Assembly: GCA_028285185.1 (NCBI GenBank)
Contig: JANQQD010000356.1
Coordinates: 1-44,288 of the forward strand
Reading direction: 5' to 3'
Length of the DNA stretch: 44,288 nucleotides
Source of the DNA: Anaerolineae bacterium
Lineage (GTDB): Bacteria > Pseudomonadota > Alphaproteobacteria > DSM-16000 > Inquilinaceae
This document shows, in pieces, positions 1-8,000 of this stretch (position 1 is the stretch's first letter; every line of letters begins with the position of its first letter). The notes beneath the pieces were generated by a model. The model was not told the DNA's origin, ran no database searches, and saw only the letters and a program-made list of their open reading frames with translations. The translations under genes and the position numbers were made by a program.

Positions 1-410
1 CCCGTGCCGAAGACGATGAACAGGATGGGCAGCACCGAGAGCGGCGGGATCATCGACAGGACGGCCACGAACGGCGCCAGGGTGGCCCTGACATAGGGAA
101 TGAGGCCGACGGCAATGCCGAAGGCAAGGCCGATCACGGCGGACACGGCGATGCCCTTGCCCAGGCGCTCCAGGCTTGCCGCCGTGTCGGTCCACAGGAT
201 GATGTCCTCGCTGCGCAGATCTTCCTGGGTCGCCACCCGTTCGATGGCAGCACCCAGGGTCGACGGTGCAGGCAGCAGCTTGTCGTTGGGATTCTCCGCC
301 AGCCGCGCGGCCGATCCCACCAGATACGCTGCAACCAGCAACACGAACGGGAGAGCGGCCAGATAGGCTGCCCCCGCCGTTCCCGGCCGCCGATTGACCA
401 GCCTGCGCAC
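1..410 (-). CDS. ABC transporter permease, guanidine/urea-carboxylase-associated type (partial)
   Basis: Inner-membrane permease of a nitrate/taurine-type ABC importer; the C-terminal part lies beyond the window. I translated the minus strand from a GTG at 410: it begins MRRLVNRRPGTAG, has a first membrane segment (LAALPFVLLVAAYLVG), a periplasmic stretch with LLPAPSTLGAAI, and then a second hydrophobic block ending near SMIPPLSVLPILFIVFGTG. This matches the BPD_transp_1 family fold. The start is supported by an AAAAGGAG ribosome site 10 nt upstream and by following the binding-protein stop by 27 nt. It lies downstream of the riboswitch-controlled binding-protein gene in the same operon, so it probably carries the same substrate (guanidine by inference). 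An ATPase gene would be expected next, outside the window. Confidence 0.85.
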   Translation of the reverse strand, partial: MRRLVNRRPGTAGAAYLAALPFVLLVAAYLVGSAARLAENPNDKLLPAPSTLGAAIERVATQEDLRSEDIILWTDTAASLERLGKGIAVSAVIGLAFGIAVGLIPYVRATLAPFVAVLSMIPPLSVLPILFIVFGT

Positions 411-437
411 GGCGCGGCGGCTCCTTTTGCCGACCCC

Positions 438-1505
438 TTAAAGGGCGTCGTCCGCTGCCATCTGCATGAAGGTGTCGGTGAACCGCAGCGTCACGTTTTC
501 GGGATCGCCCAGCACTTCACCGCTCGGGAACGCGATACCGACGGAGTCCATGCCGCCGCCCATCAGCCCATGCTCGGCTGAGAAGGTGCGCACCAGATCC
601 ATGGTCTGAATCAAATCGGGGCTGGTGGTGAAAGCGACGGCGTCGGCTGCGTCATAGAACATCTGCGTGCTGTCAAGCTGAGCCTGGTAGCCGGCGAGGT
701 CCGTGCCGGAGGCGACCGCCATCGCCGTCAGGGCCTCGATCGCCGCCTCGTCACCGGCAGCCATAAGCGCCATGGTCTCATACCAGGCACCGACCAGAGC
801 ACGGCCGAAATCGGGGTTCGCCTCAAGCACCTCGGTGTTCACCACCATCATGTCGATGATCTCGCCGGGGATCTGGCTGGAGTCGAACAGGCGTGTGGCG
901 CCGGGGACCTCTGCCACCTCGCTCAAGAGCGGGTTCCAGGTAACCACGGTGCTCACCTGGTCGGTGGAGGTGAAGACAGAAACCATGTCGGCGTCCGAGG
1001 TATTCACCACGGTCAGGTCCCGTTCCGCCAATCCGACGCTCTCCAGCGCCCGCGCCAGCAGATAGTGGGAGACGGAGAGTTCCACGAGGTTGATCGACGT
1101 GTCTGCAAGCTCCTCCAACGTCGTGGCGGTCTTGGAGACGATCCCGTCATTGCCGTTGGAGAAATCGCCGACGATCAGCGCCGTGCTGTCGACACCGCCG
1201 ACGGCCGGGATGGTCAGTGCGTCCATGTTGGTCATCACGCAGCCGTCAAAGGAGCCGGCGGTGTATTGGTTGATGCTCTCGATATAGTCGTTGATCTGCA
1301 CGACCTCGATCTCGATGCCGTAGCGGTCCGCCCAGCGGTCGACGATGCCGGCATCGGCGGCATAGCCCCAGGGCATCCAGCCGACATAGATGGACCAGGC
1401 GATGCGGAAGCTGGTGCGCTCTTGCGCCAGCACAGCGTTGCTGCCGAACGCCAGAACGACGGCGGCGACCGCTGCAATCCGGGTCATGGTGGAACTTGCG
1501 GGCAT
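438..1505 (-). CDS. ABC transporter periplasmic substrate-binding protein, urea carboxylase region type (likely guanidine)
   Basis: Periplasmic solute receptor of 355 residues. It begins with a signal peptide (MTRIAAVAAVVLAFGSNAVLA then QERTS). The mature part carries signatures I recall from the urea-carboxylase-region ABC binding protein family (TIGR03427): RIAWSIYVGWMPWGYA, EVVQINDYIESINQYTAG and NLVELSVSHYLLARALESVG. Members sit beside carboxylases once called urea carboxylase, many of which were later shown to act on guanidine. A guanidine-I riboswitch lies directly upstream here, which supports guanidine uptake. The start at 1505 is chosen because AGGAGAGG precedes it by about 5 nt and the signal peptide follows; the open frame runs up to 1811 through the riboswitch, which is not coding. 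Whether the protein binds guanidine or urea is inferred, not shown. Confidence 0.9.
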   Translation of the reverse strand: MPASSTMTRIAAVAAVVLAFGSNAVLAQERTSFRIAWSIYVGWMPWGYAADAGIVDRWADRYGIEIEVVQINDYIESINQYTAGSFDGCVMTNMDALTIPAVGGVDSTALIVGDFSNGNDGIVSKTATTLEELADTSINLVELSVSHYLLARALESVGLAERDLTVVNTSDADMVSVFTSTDQVSTVVTWNPLLSEVAEVPGATRLFDSSQIPGEIIDMMVVNTEVLEANPDFGRALVGAWYETMALMAAGDEAAIEALTAMAVASGTDLAGYQAQLDSTQMFYDAADAVAFTTSPDLIQTMDLVRTFSAEHGLMGGGMDSVGIAFPSGEVLGDPENVTLRFTDTFMQMAADDAL

Positions 1506-1536
1506 AACGCCTCTCCTGCCGGTCTCTTGAGGGACC

Positions 1537-1615
1537 CGATCGGCGAAGCCCAGACGTCGGAGGCTCGGGGAGCAACAGCCTCGGCCGCTGAACGCGGACC
1601 GGCCGTCGCCGATCG
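1537..1615 (-). promoter_or_regulatory. Riboswitch expression platform: long-range inverted repeat and nested hairpin
   Basis: Directly after the aptamer, a perfect 10-bp inverted repeat (TCGCCGATCG at 1606-1615, CGATCGGCGA at 1537-1546) encloses a 6-bp hairpin (arms 1560-1565 and 1577-1582). No U-run follows, so this is not a standard intrinsic terminator. The distal arm ends about 20 nt before the AGGAGAGG ribosome site of the binding-protein gene. It could switch translation or form a Rho-sensitive leader. The mechanism is inferred. Confidence 0.55.
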
Positions 1616-1616
1616 A

Positions 1617-1717
1617 GTCTCCCGGGTTTTTCTCCCGCCGTGGCTCCGGCCAGCGCGGACGCGCCAGCCGGGAGTGCCCCTCTCGGACCAGACATCGCGT
1701 GGCGACCGGAACCCTAG
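1617..1717 (-). ncRNA. Guanidine-I riboswitch aptamer (ykkC type)
   Basis: On the minus strand the leader shows the conserved blocks of the ykkC/guanidine-I aptamer in order: CTAGGGTTCCGG (1717-1706), then CTGGTCCGAGAGGGGCAC (about 1692-1675), then CACGGCGGGAGAAAA and ACCCGGGAGAC at the 3' end (1627-1617). The order and spacing match the known class, whose members bind free guanidinium and turn genes on. It lies upstream of an ABC transporter of the urea-carboxylase-associated type, a known target of this class. The start of the binding-protein gene is about 110 nt downstream. Confidence 0.95.
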
Positions 1718-1721
1718 GCGC

Positions 1722-1730
1722 ATTATGCCA
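1722..1730 (-). promoter_or_regulatory. Extended -10 promoter element for the riboswitch-transporter operon
   Basis: The minus strand reads TGGCATAAT, an extended -10 (TGn then CATAAT at 1727-1722). Transcription would start near 1715, right at the first conserved block of the aptamer, which is where a compact riboswitch leader would begin. No convincing -35 is visible, as is common with extended -10 promoters. Confidence 0.5.
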
Positions 1731-1915
1731 GTGTCTTCGCAAGGGGCGTGCCACAGGGACAGGCGCTGCCACATGGCCTCCGGCCGGTGAGGATGACCAT
1801 GAATCGCGCAATCCCCTCGCCGATATGCCTGCCGGTTAGGCAGCAACGCCCGTGGCCCACCCGATCGCCAATTTGCTAAAGTCGCGATCCAAAATCTGAA
1901 CGGAGATGACCCGCA

Positions 1916-4900
1916 ATGGTGCTGATGCGACCGTTCCAGCCCGGCCGTCGGCCCAAGTGGATCGCCTTCGCCACCGTGTTCGCCCTGCTGCCGGCATCAG
2001 CCGCCGCGCAGGACCTGCGCACAGACCCCATTCTCGCGCTCTGGAGTTTCGACGATAGTGATGAGGGCTGGCGGCTGGTCGGCAACGGGGACGGGACGAT
2101 GCCCGAGCACCGCCAAGATGCCGAAACCGGGAACGGTTACATCGCCGGCAAGGACAGTGCCGCCTATGTGACCTGGTACTGGCAGGCGCCACCCATCGAC
2201 CAGGACGTGCTCGCGGCTGTCGCAGGTGGGGCGCTGCAATACCGACTGCGGCAGGACTATACCGACGCGCAGTTCGACGCCCCGGATGTGCTGCTCTCCG
2301 GCGCCGACATGACGCTCGGCTTCGACGCCGGCCCGAATCCCGGCAGCGATTGGACGGACTATCGCGTCCCCTTCCAGGCTGAAGGCTGGACCCACGAGGC
2401 CGACGGAACGCCCGCCAGCGACGAAGACCTGTCGGCCGTTCTGGGCGACCTCGAGACCCTGCGGATCCGGGGCGAATACCGGGTCGGCAACGACGACGCC
2501 GCGCTTGACGAGGTCACGATCCTTGGGCCGGCGGAGACTGAGGACGACGCACCGCCCCCCGCAGCCGGCGAGCCCAACGATACGCCGGCAACGGCCGAGG
2601 CCATCACCTTCGGCGAGATTTTCCAGTTCACGCTGACCCCGCGCCTGGACCGCGACGTGTTCGCCATGACGGCGGACGCGGACGGCACGATCACGATCGA
2701 ATGGATCGCGGTGCCAGGGGAGCATCGGGGTCTCCACCCACGCTGGTTGGACGCCGACAGGACAGCATTGCGCGACGGGGAATGGGATTTCGGCATCGCG
2801 GCTGGCGAGACCGTGTTTCTCGAACTGCGCTCCAACTATTTCGACAGCGGCAGCAACGAGTCGGACACCCCGATCCTGCTGACCGCCGAGTTTGAGCCGG
2901 AGCCATTCGATGACGAGCCCAACGGCACGCCCGACACCGCCCGCGCCGTGCCGCTGGGCGAGCCCTTTGCCTTCGCCCTGACGCCGCGGCTGGACCGGGA
3001 CGTCTTCGCGCTCACCGGCGATCAGGCGGGCACCGTCACCATAGAGCGGACAGACGTGCCGGAAGAGCATGCCGGGCTCCACCCCCGATGGCTCAGCGGC
3101 GAAGGTGCGGTTCTGCGGAACGGCGAATGGGATTACGGCATCGATGCCGGCGAAACCGTGTTCTTGGAACTGCGCTCCAACTATTTCGACAGCAGCGGCC
3201 AGGCCTCAGCCACGCCGGTCGTCCTGACCCCGACATTCACGCCGGAACCGTTCGACGACGAGCCCAACGGCACGCCCGAGACGGCGCGGCCGACATCCTT
3301 CGGGGAACCGTTCGCCTTTGCCCTGACCCCACGCTTGGATCGGGACGTCTTCGCCATCACCTCGGATATGGGCGGCACTGTGACGGTCGAGCGAACCGAC
3401 GTGCCCGCGGAGCATGCCGGGCTCCACCCCCGATGGCTCAGCGCCGACAGTACGGTTCGTCGGGACGGCGAATGGGATTACGGCATCGGCGCCGGAGAAA
3501 CCGTGTTCCTGGAACTGCGCTCCAACTATTTCGACAGCAGCGGCCAGGCCTCAGCCACGCCGATCGTCCTGACCACGGCGTTCGAGCCCGCGCCGTTCGA
3601 CCACGAACCCAACAACACTGCGGAAACCGCCTTGCCGGTACCCTTCGGAGAGCCGTTCGCCTTTGCGCTGACGCCCCGGCTTGACCGTGACGTCTTCCGC
3701 CTCACGCCCCCTGCGCCGGGCGTTCTGGAGATTGAACGACTGCAGGTCCCGGAGACCCATTCAGGGCTCCATCCCCGCTGGCTGGCGATCGACGGCGCGG
3801 TGCTGCGCGACGGCGAGTGGGACTTCGGCAGCACGGATGCCGCACCAGTGTTCCTGGAGCTGCGCAGCAACTATTGGGACAGTGGCGCACGAGCGTCCTC
3901 CGAGATCGTGGAGCTCCTGGTCCGGTTCACGCCACAGCCCGACGGGTGGGAGCCGGACGGAACGATCGCGAGGGCCCGACCCGGGCGGTTCGGCGAGCCG
4001 ATAACGATCCATCTGACGCCGCGGCACGACCGCGACGTGATCGCCTTCCTGCCAACCGAAGACGGGACCGCGCGCGCCCGTGTCGTGGACGGCGCCGATG
4101 TGCATGTCGGCCCCCACCCCCGGTGGCTGGCGGCCGACGGGACCGTGCTGCGCGACGGCGATTGGGATGTCGCGACGATTGCGGGCGTCCCCGTCTTCCT
4201 CGAACTGCGCAGCGCCTATTGGAACGCGCAAGAGCGGGCCTCGCCGGAACCGGTGACCGTCGCGGTCGAGGCGCTCGGCGGCCGCGACGCCTTCGAACCG
4301 AATGATACGATCGACCTGGCGTCGTCACCGCCCCTTGCCGAGCCGTTCGATGTCACCTTCACCCCGATCGGGGACCACGACGTCTTCCGGTTCGAACCGG
4401 CCGTCGACAGCCGGCTGACGATCACCCTCATGCTGGGCGAAGGCGACCTCCCTGCGCCCTATGCGCGTCTGTTGGATGCGGACGGCACTGGCCTTCAGGA
4501 AGGCCTAGGGCCTTTCTGGCTGCCGGCCGGCGGACCGTATTTCGTTCAGCTGCGGGGCGCCTATTGGCGTTCCAACGAGACGGGATCGCCCAGCCCGATC
4601 GGCGTCCGCTTCGACATCACGCCAGCGAACGACCGGTTCGAGCCGAACGATGCGGATCCGGCCGCGCTGGCCGTCGGCCAGACCGTGGAGGGGCGCGTCG
4701 ACGACGGCGATATCGACCGGTTCGGCATCACGGTCCCGGCCGACGGTGTCTATCGCCTCGACCTGTCGCCACCGCCTGGGGACAGCGGCATTGCCGTGAC
4801 GGTCACCGTCAATGGCGGCGAGGCCCTGCCCGCCGAAGAGGATCTGGTGCTGGCCGAGGGCGATGCGGTGACCATCGCGCTCTCCGGCGATGCAGGCGAC

Positions 4901-5011
4901 TATCGGGTGGCCCTGGTGCGTGTCAGCCTCGACCCCCGCGCGACGGCCTCGCGCTATCCCACGCGACCGCCGCGGCTGACGCCGGCGCCATCGCTGTTCG
5001 ACACGAACTGA
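1916..5011 (+). CDS. Secreted laminin-B-like / PPC-repeat protein
   Basis: A 1031-residue exported protein. Residues 1-31 form a signal peptide (WIAFATVFALLPASAAA then QDLRT). Residues about 40-205 resemble the laminin B / domain IV fold (SFDDSDEGWRLVGN, VLLSGADMTLGFDAG, DLETLRIRGEYRVG). From residue 219 there are six modules of exactly 115 residues, starting at 219, 334, 449, 564, 679 and 794, and a degenerate seventh from 909. Each opens with EPN(D/G)T, has LTPRLDRDVF, then GLHPRWL, DGEWD and VFLELRSNYFDS. This fits the bacterial pre-peptidase C-terminal (PPC) beta-sandwich type. No catalytic domain is visible, so adhesion, scaffold or polysaccharide binding is likely. GGAG lies 10 nt before the ATG. 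It ends 7 nt from the tail of the giant RHS gene. No membrane anchor or sorting signal was recognised. Confidence 0.85.
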   Translation: MVLMRPFQPGRRPKWIAFATVFALLPASAAAQDLRTDPILALWSFDDSDEGWRLVGNGDGTMPEHRQDAETGNGYIAGKDSAAYVTWYWQAPPIDQDVLAAVAGGALQYRLRQDYTDAQFDAPDVLLSGADMTLGFDAGPNPGSDWTDYRVPFQAEGWTHEADGTPASDEDLSAVLGDLETLRIRGEYRVGNDDAALDEVTILGPAETEDDAPPPAAGEPNDTPATAEAITFGEIFQFTLTPRLDRDVFAMTADADGTITIEWIAVPGEHRGLHPRWLDADRTALRDGEWDFGIAAGETVFLELRSNYFDSGSNESDTPILLTAEFEPEPFDDEPNGTPDTARAVPLGEPFAFALTPRLDRDVFALTGDQAGTVTIERTDVPEEHAGLHPRWLSGEGAVLRNGEWDYGIDAGETVFLELRSNYFDSSGQASATPVVLTPTFTPEPFDDEPNGTPETARPTSFGEPFAFALTPRLDRDVFAITSDMGGTVTVERTDVPAEHAGLHPRWLSADSTVRRDGEWDYGIGAGETVFLELRSNYFDSSGQASATPIVLTTAFEPAPFDHEPNNTAETALPVPFGEPFAFALTPRLDRDVFRLTPPAPGVLEIERLQVPETHSGLHPRWLAIDGAVLRDGEWDFGSTDAAPVFLELRSNYWDSGARASSEIVELLVRFTPQPDGWEPDGTIARARPGRFGEPITIHLTPRHDRDVIAFLPTEDGTARARVVDGADVHVGPHPRWLAADGTVLRDGDWDVATIAGVPVFLELRSAYWNAQERASPEPVTVAVEALGGRDAFEPNDTIDLASSPPLAEPFDVTFTPIGDHDVFRFEPAVDSRLTITLMLGEGDLPAPYARLLDADGTGLQEGLGPFWLPAGGPYFVQLRGAYWRSNETGSPSPIGVRFDITPANDRFEPNDADPAALAVGQTVEGRVDDGDIDRFGITVPADGVYRLDLSPPPGDSGIAVTVTVNGGEALPAEEDLVLAEGDAVTIALSGDAGDYRVALVRVSLDPRATASRYPTRPPRLTPAPSLFDTN
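2570..4940 (+). repeat. Tandem 345-bp coding repeats (PPC modules)
   Basis: Modules repeat with a period of 345 bp (115 codons). Modules 2 and 3 are nearly identical in DNA over long stretches: for example the segment from about 3149 to 3225 recurs at about 3494 to 3570, and the segment around 3065-3100 recurs at 3410-3445. Outer modules 1 and 4 are more diverged, and modules 5-7 much more so. This is coding sequence, not a spacer-type repeat array. Confidence 0.85.
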
Positions 5012-5018
5012 AGACCGA

Positions 5019-8000
5019 TCACGCGCCGCGCCGCATCCGTGATCGCCGGCGGGCATAGGCCGCACCGCCGCCCAGCAGAAGGCCGAGGAGGATCAACAGC
5101 AGCCACCACCAGGTACGGTCCGCCTGGTCGTCAGCGGGTTCGCCGGCTGCGTCTTCAACCGTCTCGACCACGGCTGGCAGTGCAGCCTCCGGCTCCTCAA
5201 GCTCGGCGACGATCACCGGCAGCGCCAGTTCCACCACCGGCCCCACATGGCCCAGGCGGTCGATGGCGCGCAGGGACAGGGGGCCCGCCGGCAGGCGCGC
5301 CTGGCCCGGATCGGCAAGCGCGGTCCAGGCGTCTCCGACCTGCCGTTCGATGGTGGCAACGCCGGCCCCCCACGGTCCGTCTTCCGCCGCAACCCGGAAA
5401 CGGCCACCGAAGGGAAGCGGTGTTTCGGGACCGATCGGCAGTCCGTCCTGCGCCCGATAGGCCGCGACCGTCGGCCCGGTCGTGTCGATGGCCACCGACC
5501 GACGTGCCGTGATCGGCAACGCACCATCGGCAACGGTCACGACGACCTCATACGCGCCGTCGGTCAGCGCAGCACCGTTCTCGTCGGTGCCGGACCAGGT
5601 CAGCTCCGCCGCCTCTTCAAGAACGCCGTCATGCAGCACAGCCAAGATCGCATCCGCGGACCCGACGATCGTGACGATGGTTTCCACGGCCGTTTCCGGC
5701 GCCACGGTGACGGTCAACGGCCCCTGGGCTGGATCGAACACCGTCGTCTGAAGCGTGATCTCCGGCGCTTCGCCCAACGACATCATCCAGATCTCGTCGA
5801 TGCCCGAGCGGTCGGACTGGAAGGCGATGCGGGTGCCGTCGGGCTCCAAGCTGGGCCAGCGTTCGCCGGGGCGATCGGCGGCCAGCAGCCGATTGCGGTC
5901 GCCACCGTCGGGCCGGGTCAGCCACAGGCCCGGCGCAGCGGCACCGTCGGCATGCACGATCAGCCCGCCGGACGCATCGGCGTCATAGTCTCGCGTGTCA
6001 GGATCGTCCGGCGCCTGGCTCAGTGGGCGCACCGTGCCGGTCTCAAGATCACAGAGCCACAGCGTCTGGTGGTAGGCCTGCTGCCCGAAGACGACGGTCC
6101 GGGCGTCGACGGGCCTCGGCCGATGGACAGTGCCCCCCTGCTCCGCACGGCAGGCGGCGACGGTCGGGCCGTCCAGCATGCCCAGCATCACTGCAGACCC
6201 GCGCGCGGCCACGAACCGGCCGTCCGCCAGCCAGGCCGGATCGCGAAGATCACTGCCCAGCGACGTCTCGTTTCCGAAGCCTTCACCGTCCAGCAGCAGC
6301 AGCTCGTCGTCGCGCACCGCGAGGATGCGGCCGCCGTCGATGTCTGGACTCGACCACTCGCCGACGGGTGTGAGGTCGGTTACCTCGGCCGTGTCGGGAT
6401 CGAGCGAGCGCAGCACCGAGGCACCATCTGCCGTCGGCGCGACGTAGATTAGCGTTCCGTCTTCCGCCCAGGCCGGTTGCGATCCGCCATCGAAGGTCAG
6501 GCGCGTCAGCGGGCCGACGGCCAGCGTGTCGACATCGACGGTCCATTGCCACGAGACTGGCTCTGCCAACGCGTTGCCCAGCAAGTCGCCGGCCGTGATC
6601 GTCGCCGTGATGACATTGCCCGATTCCAACCGCGGCGGGTCGGGAAGGTCGTTCAGCACCAGCGCAACACGCCCGGTCGCCGCGTCGAAATCGATCAGGT
6701 CGGACGGCACGGCGTCGCCGTTGATGGTCATGGCGATGCTTGCCGGATCGACGCCGATACCGGCATCGGTCACCACGGCCGACACCGCAGACTGGCCGCT
6801 GGCATCCTCCGGCGTGGGCGACAGATCGGTGATCGCCGGGACGCTGCGGTCAACCAGCACGGGCCAGCGGACCGCAGGACCGGCGCCGCCTTCGGCATCC
6901 CGCGACCGAAGGGTGAGCGCGTGCAGTCCTTCCACCGGCGCCGGCAGAGACAGCTCGGTCTCGCCGGTATCGGTAGTGACTGGCTCTGCGTCGCCCAGCG
7001 CCACGAGCGCTCCCGCAGCACCGTCGGCGGGCTGAAGGCGGACCGACAAGGCCTCCTCCGCCGTCACCAGCCCCGGCCCGAGCCGGACAGCATCGATCAG
7101 CGCGCTGTCTTCCGCGGCAATCGCGTCGATGAAATAGGTCTGCCAAGCCGGTGCGCGCAGCAGGCCCAAATCCACCGCATCGACCCGCTGATGTCGGCTA
7201 CCGAGGACCGCACCAAGCGGGATCACGCGCATGTGCCAGGCGCCATCGTCGATCAGGCGTGGCACAATGACGGGCCGGAAGGCGCCGTTTTCGACCGGCA
7301 GCGGGTCGGCACCGGCCAGCCGGTTCACGTCCACCCCACCGTCGCCCCGCACGATCAGGTCCAGCGTGGCCCCCGGCGACAGGCGATAAGCGAAGCTGAG
7401 GACCGCCGAAGGATCGAGCGTCAACGGCCCGTCGATCAGCCGCGTAGCGCGACTCGCCGTCGTGGCCGTCACGGTTCCCAGCTCCAGGACACCCTCGCCG
7501 CTCCACGGTTCGGAGACCAGCATCTCGAAATCGTGCGTAAACAGGGGCTCGTTGGCATCGGCGCGGGTCACCTGCGGGGCCGCCGGCGCCGCTGGCGACA
7601 CGGCAGTCGCCGTATCGACTTCCACCTCCCCGTCCACGGAGGCGTCCTCCCAGGCCGGGACATCCAAGGCTCCGCCGGTGGACGAACGCAGCCTAAGGGC
7701 CCCTGCCTCCGGTCGCGGAAGGGTGAAGAGGCCATCCGGTCCCGCTGTCGTCTCCGCAATCGGCGCGCCTTCAGTGTCTTCCAGGGCGACCGTAGCACCA
7801 GGGATCGCGCGCCCCGTGAGCGCGGGCGGTGCCGCCAACAGCACCGCCAGCGGGTCGGACATGCCTGTCAATGCCGCGACGACCATGCCTGAGGGGAACC
7901 GGGTGAGCGGTGCCGAGAGACCTTCCTCGGACGTCTCCGTCGCGAGCGGCATCCATCCGTGGTCAGCATCGTATCGCCAGAGCGCCACCTCATCCGACGC

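Noticed and set aside
1506..1811. N-terminal extension of the binding-protein gene to 1811
   Set aside because: This stretch is the guanidine-I riboswitch and leader. The signal peptide and ribosome site fix the start at 1505.
2570..4940. A CRISPR-like or satellite repeat array
   Set aside because: The 345-bp period is a multiple of three, has no spacers, and encodes PPC modules in an intact frame.
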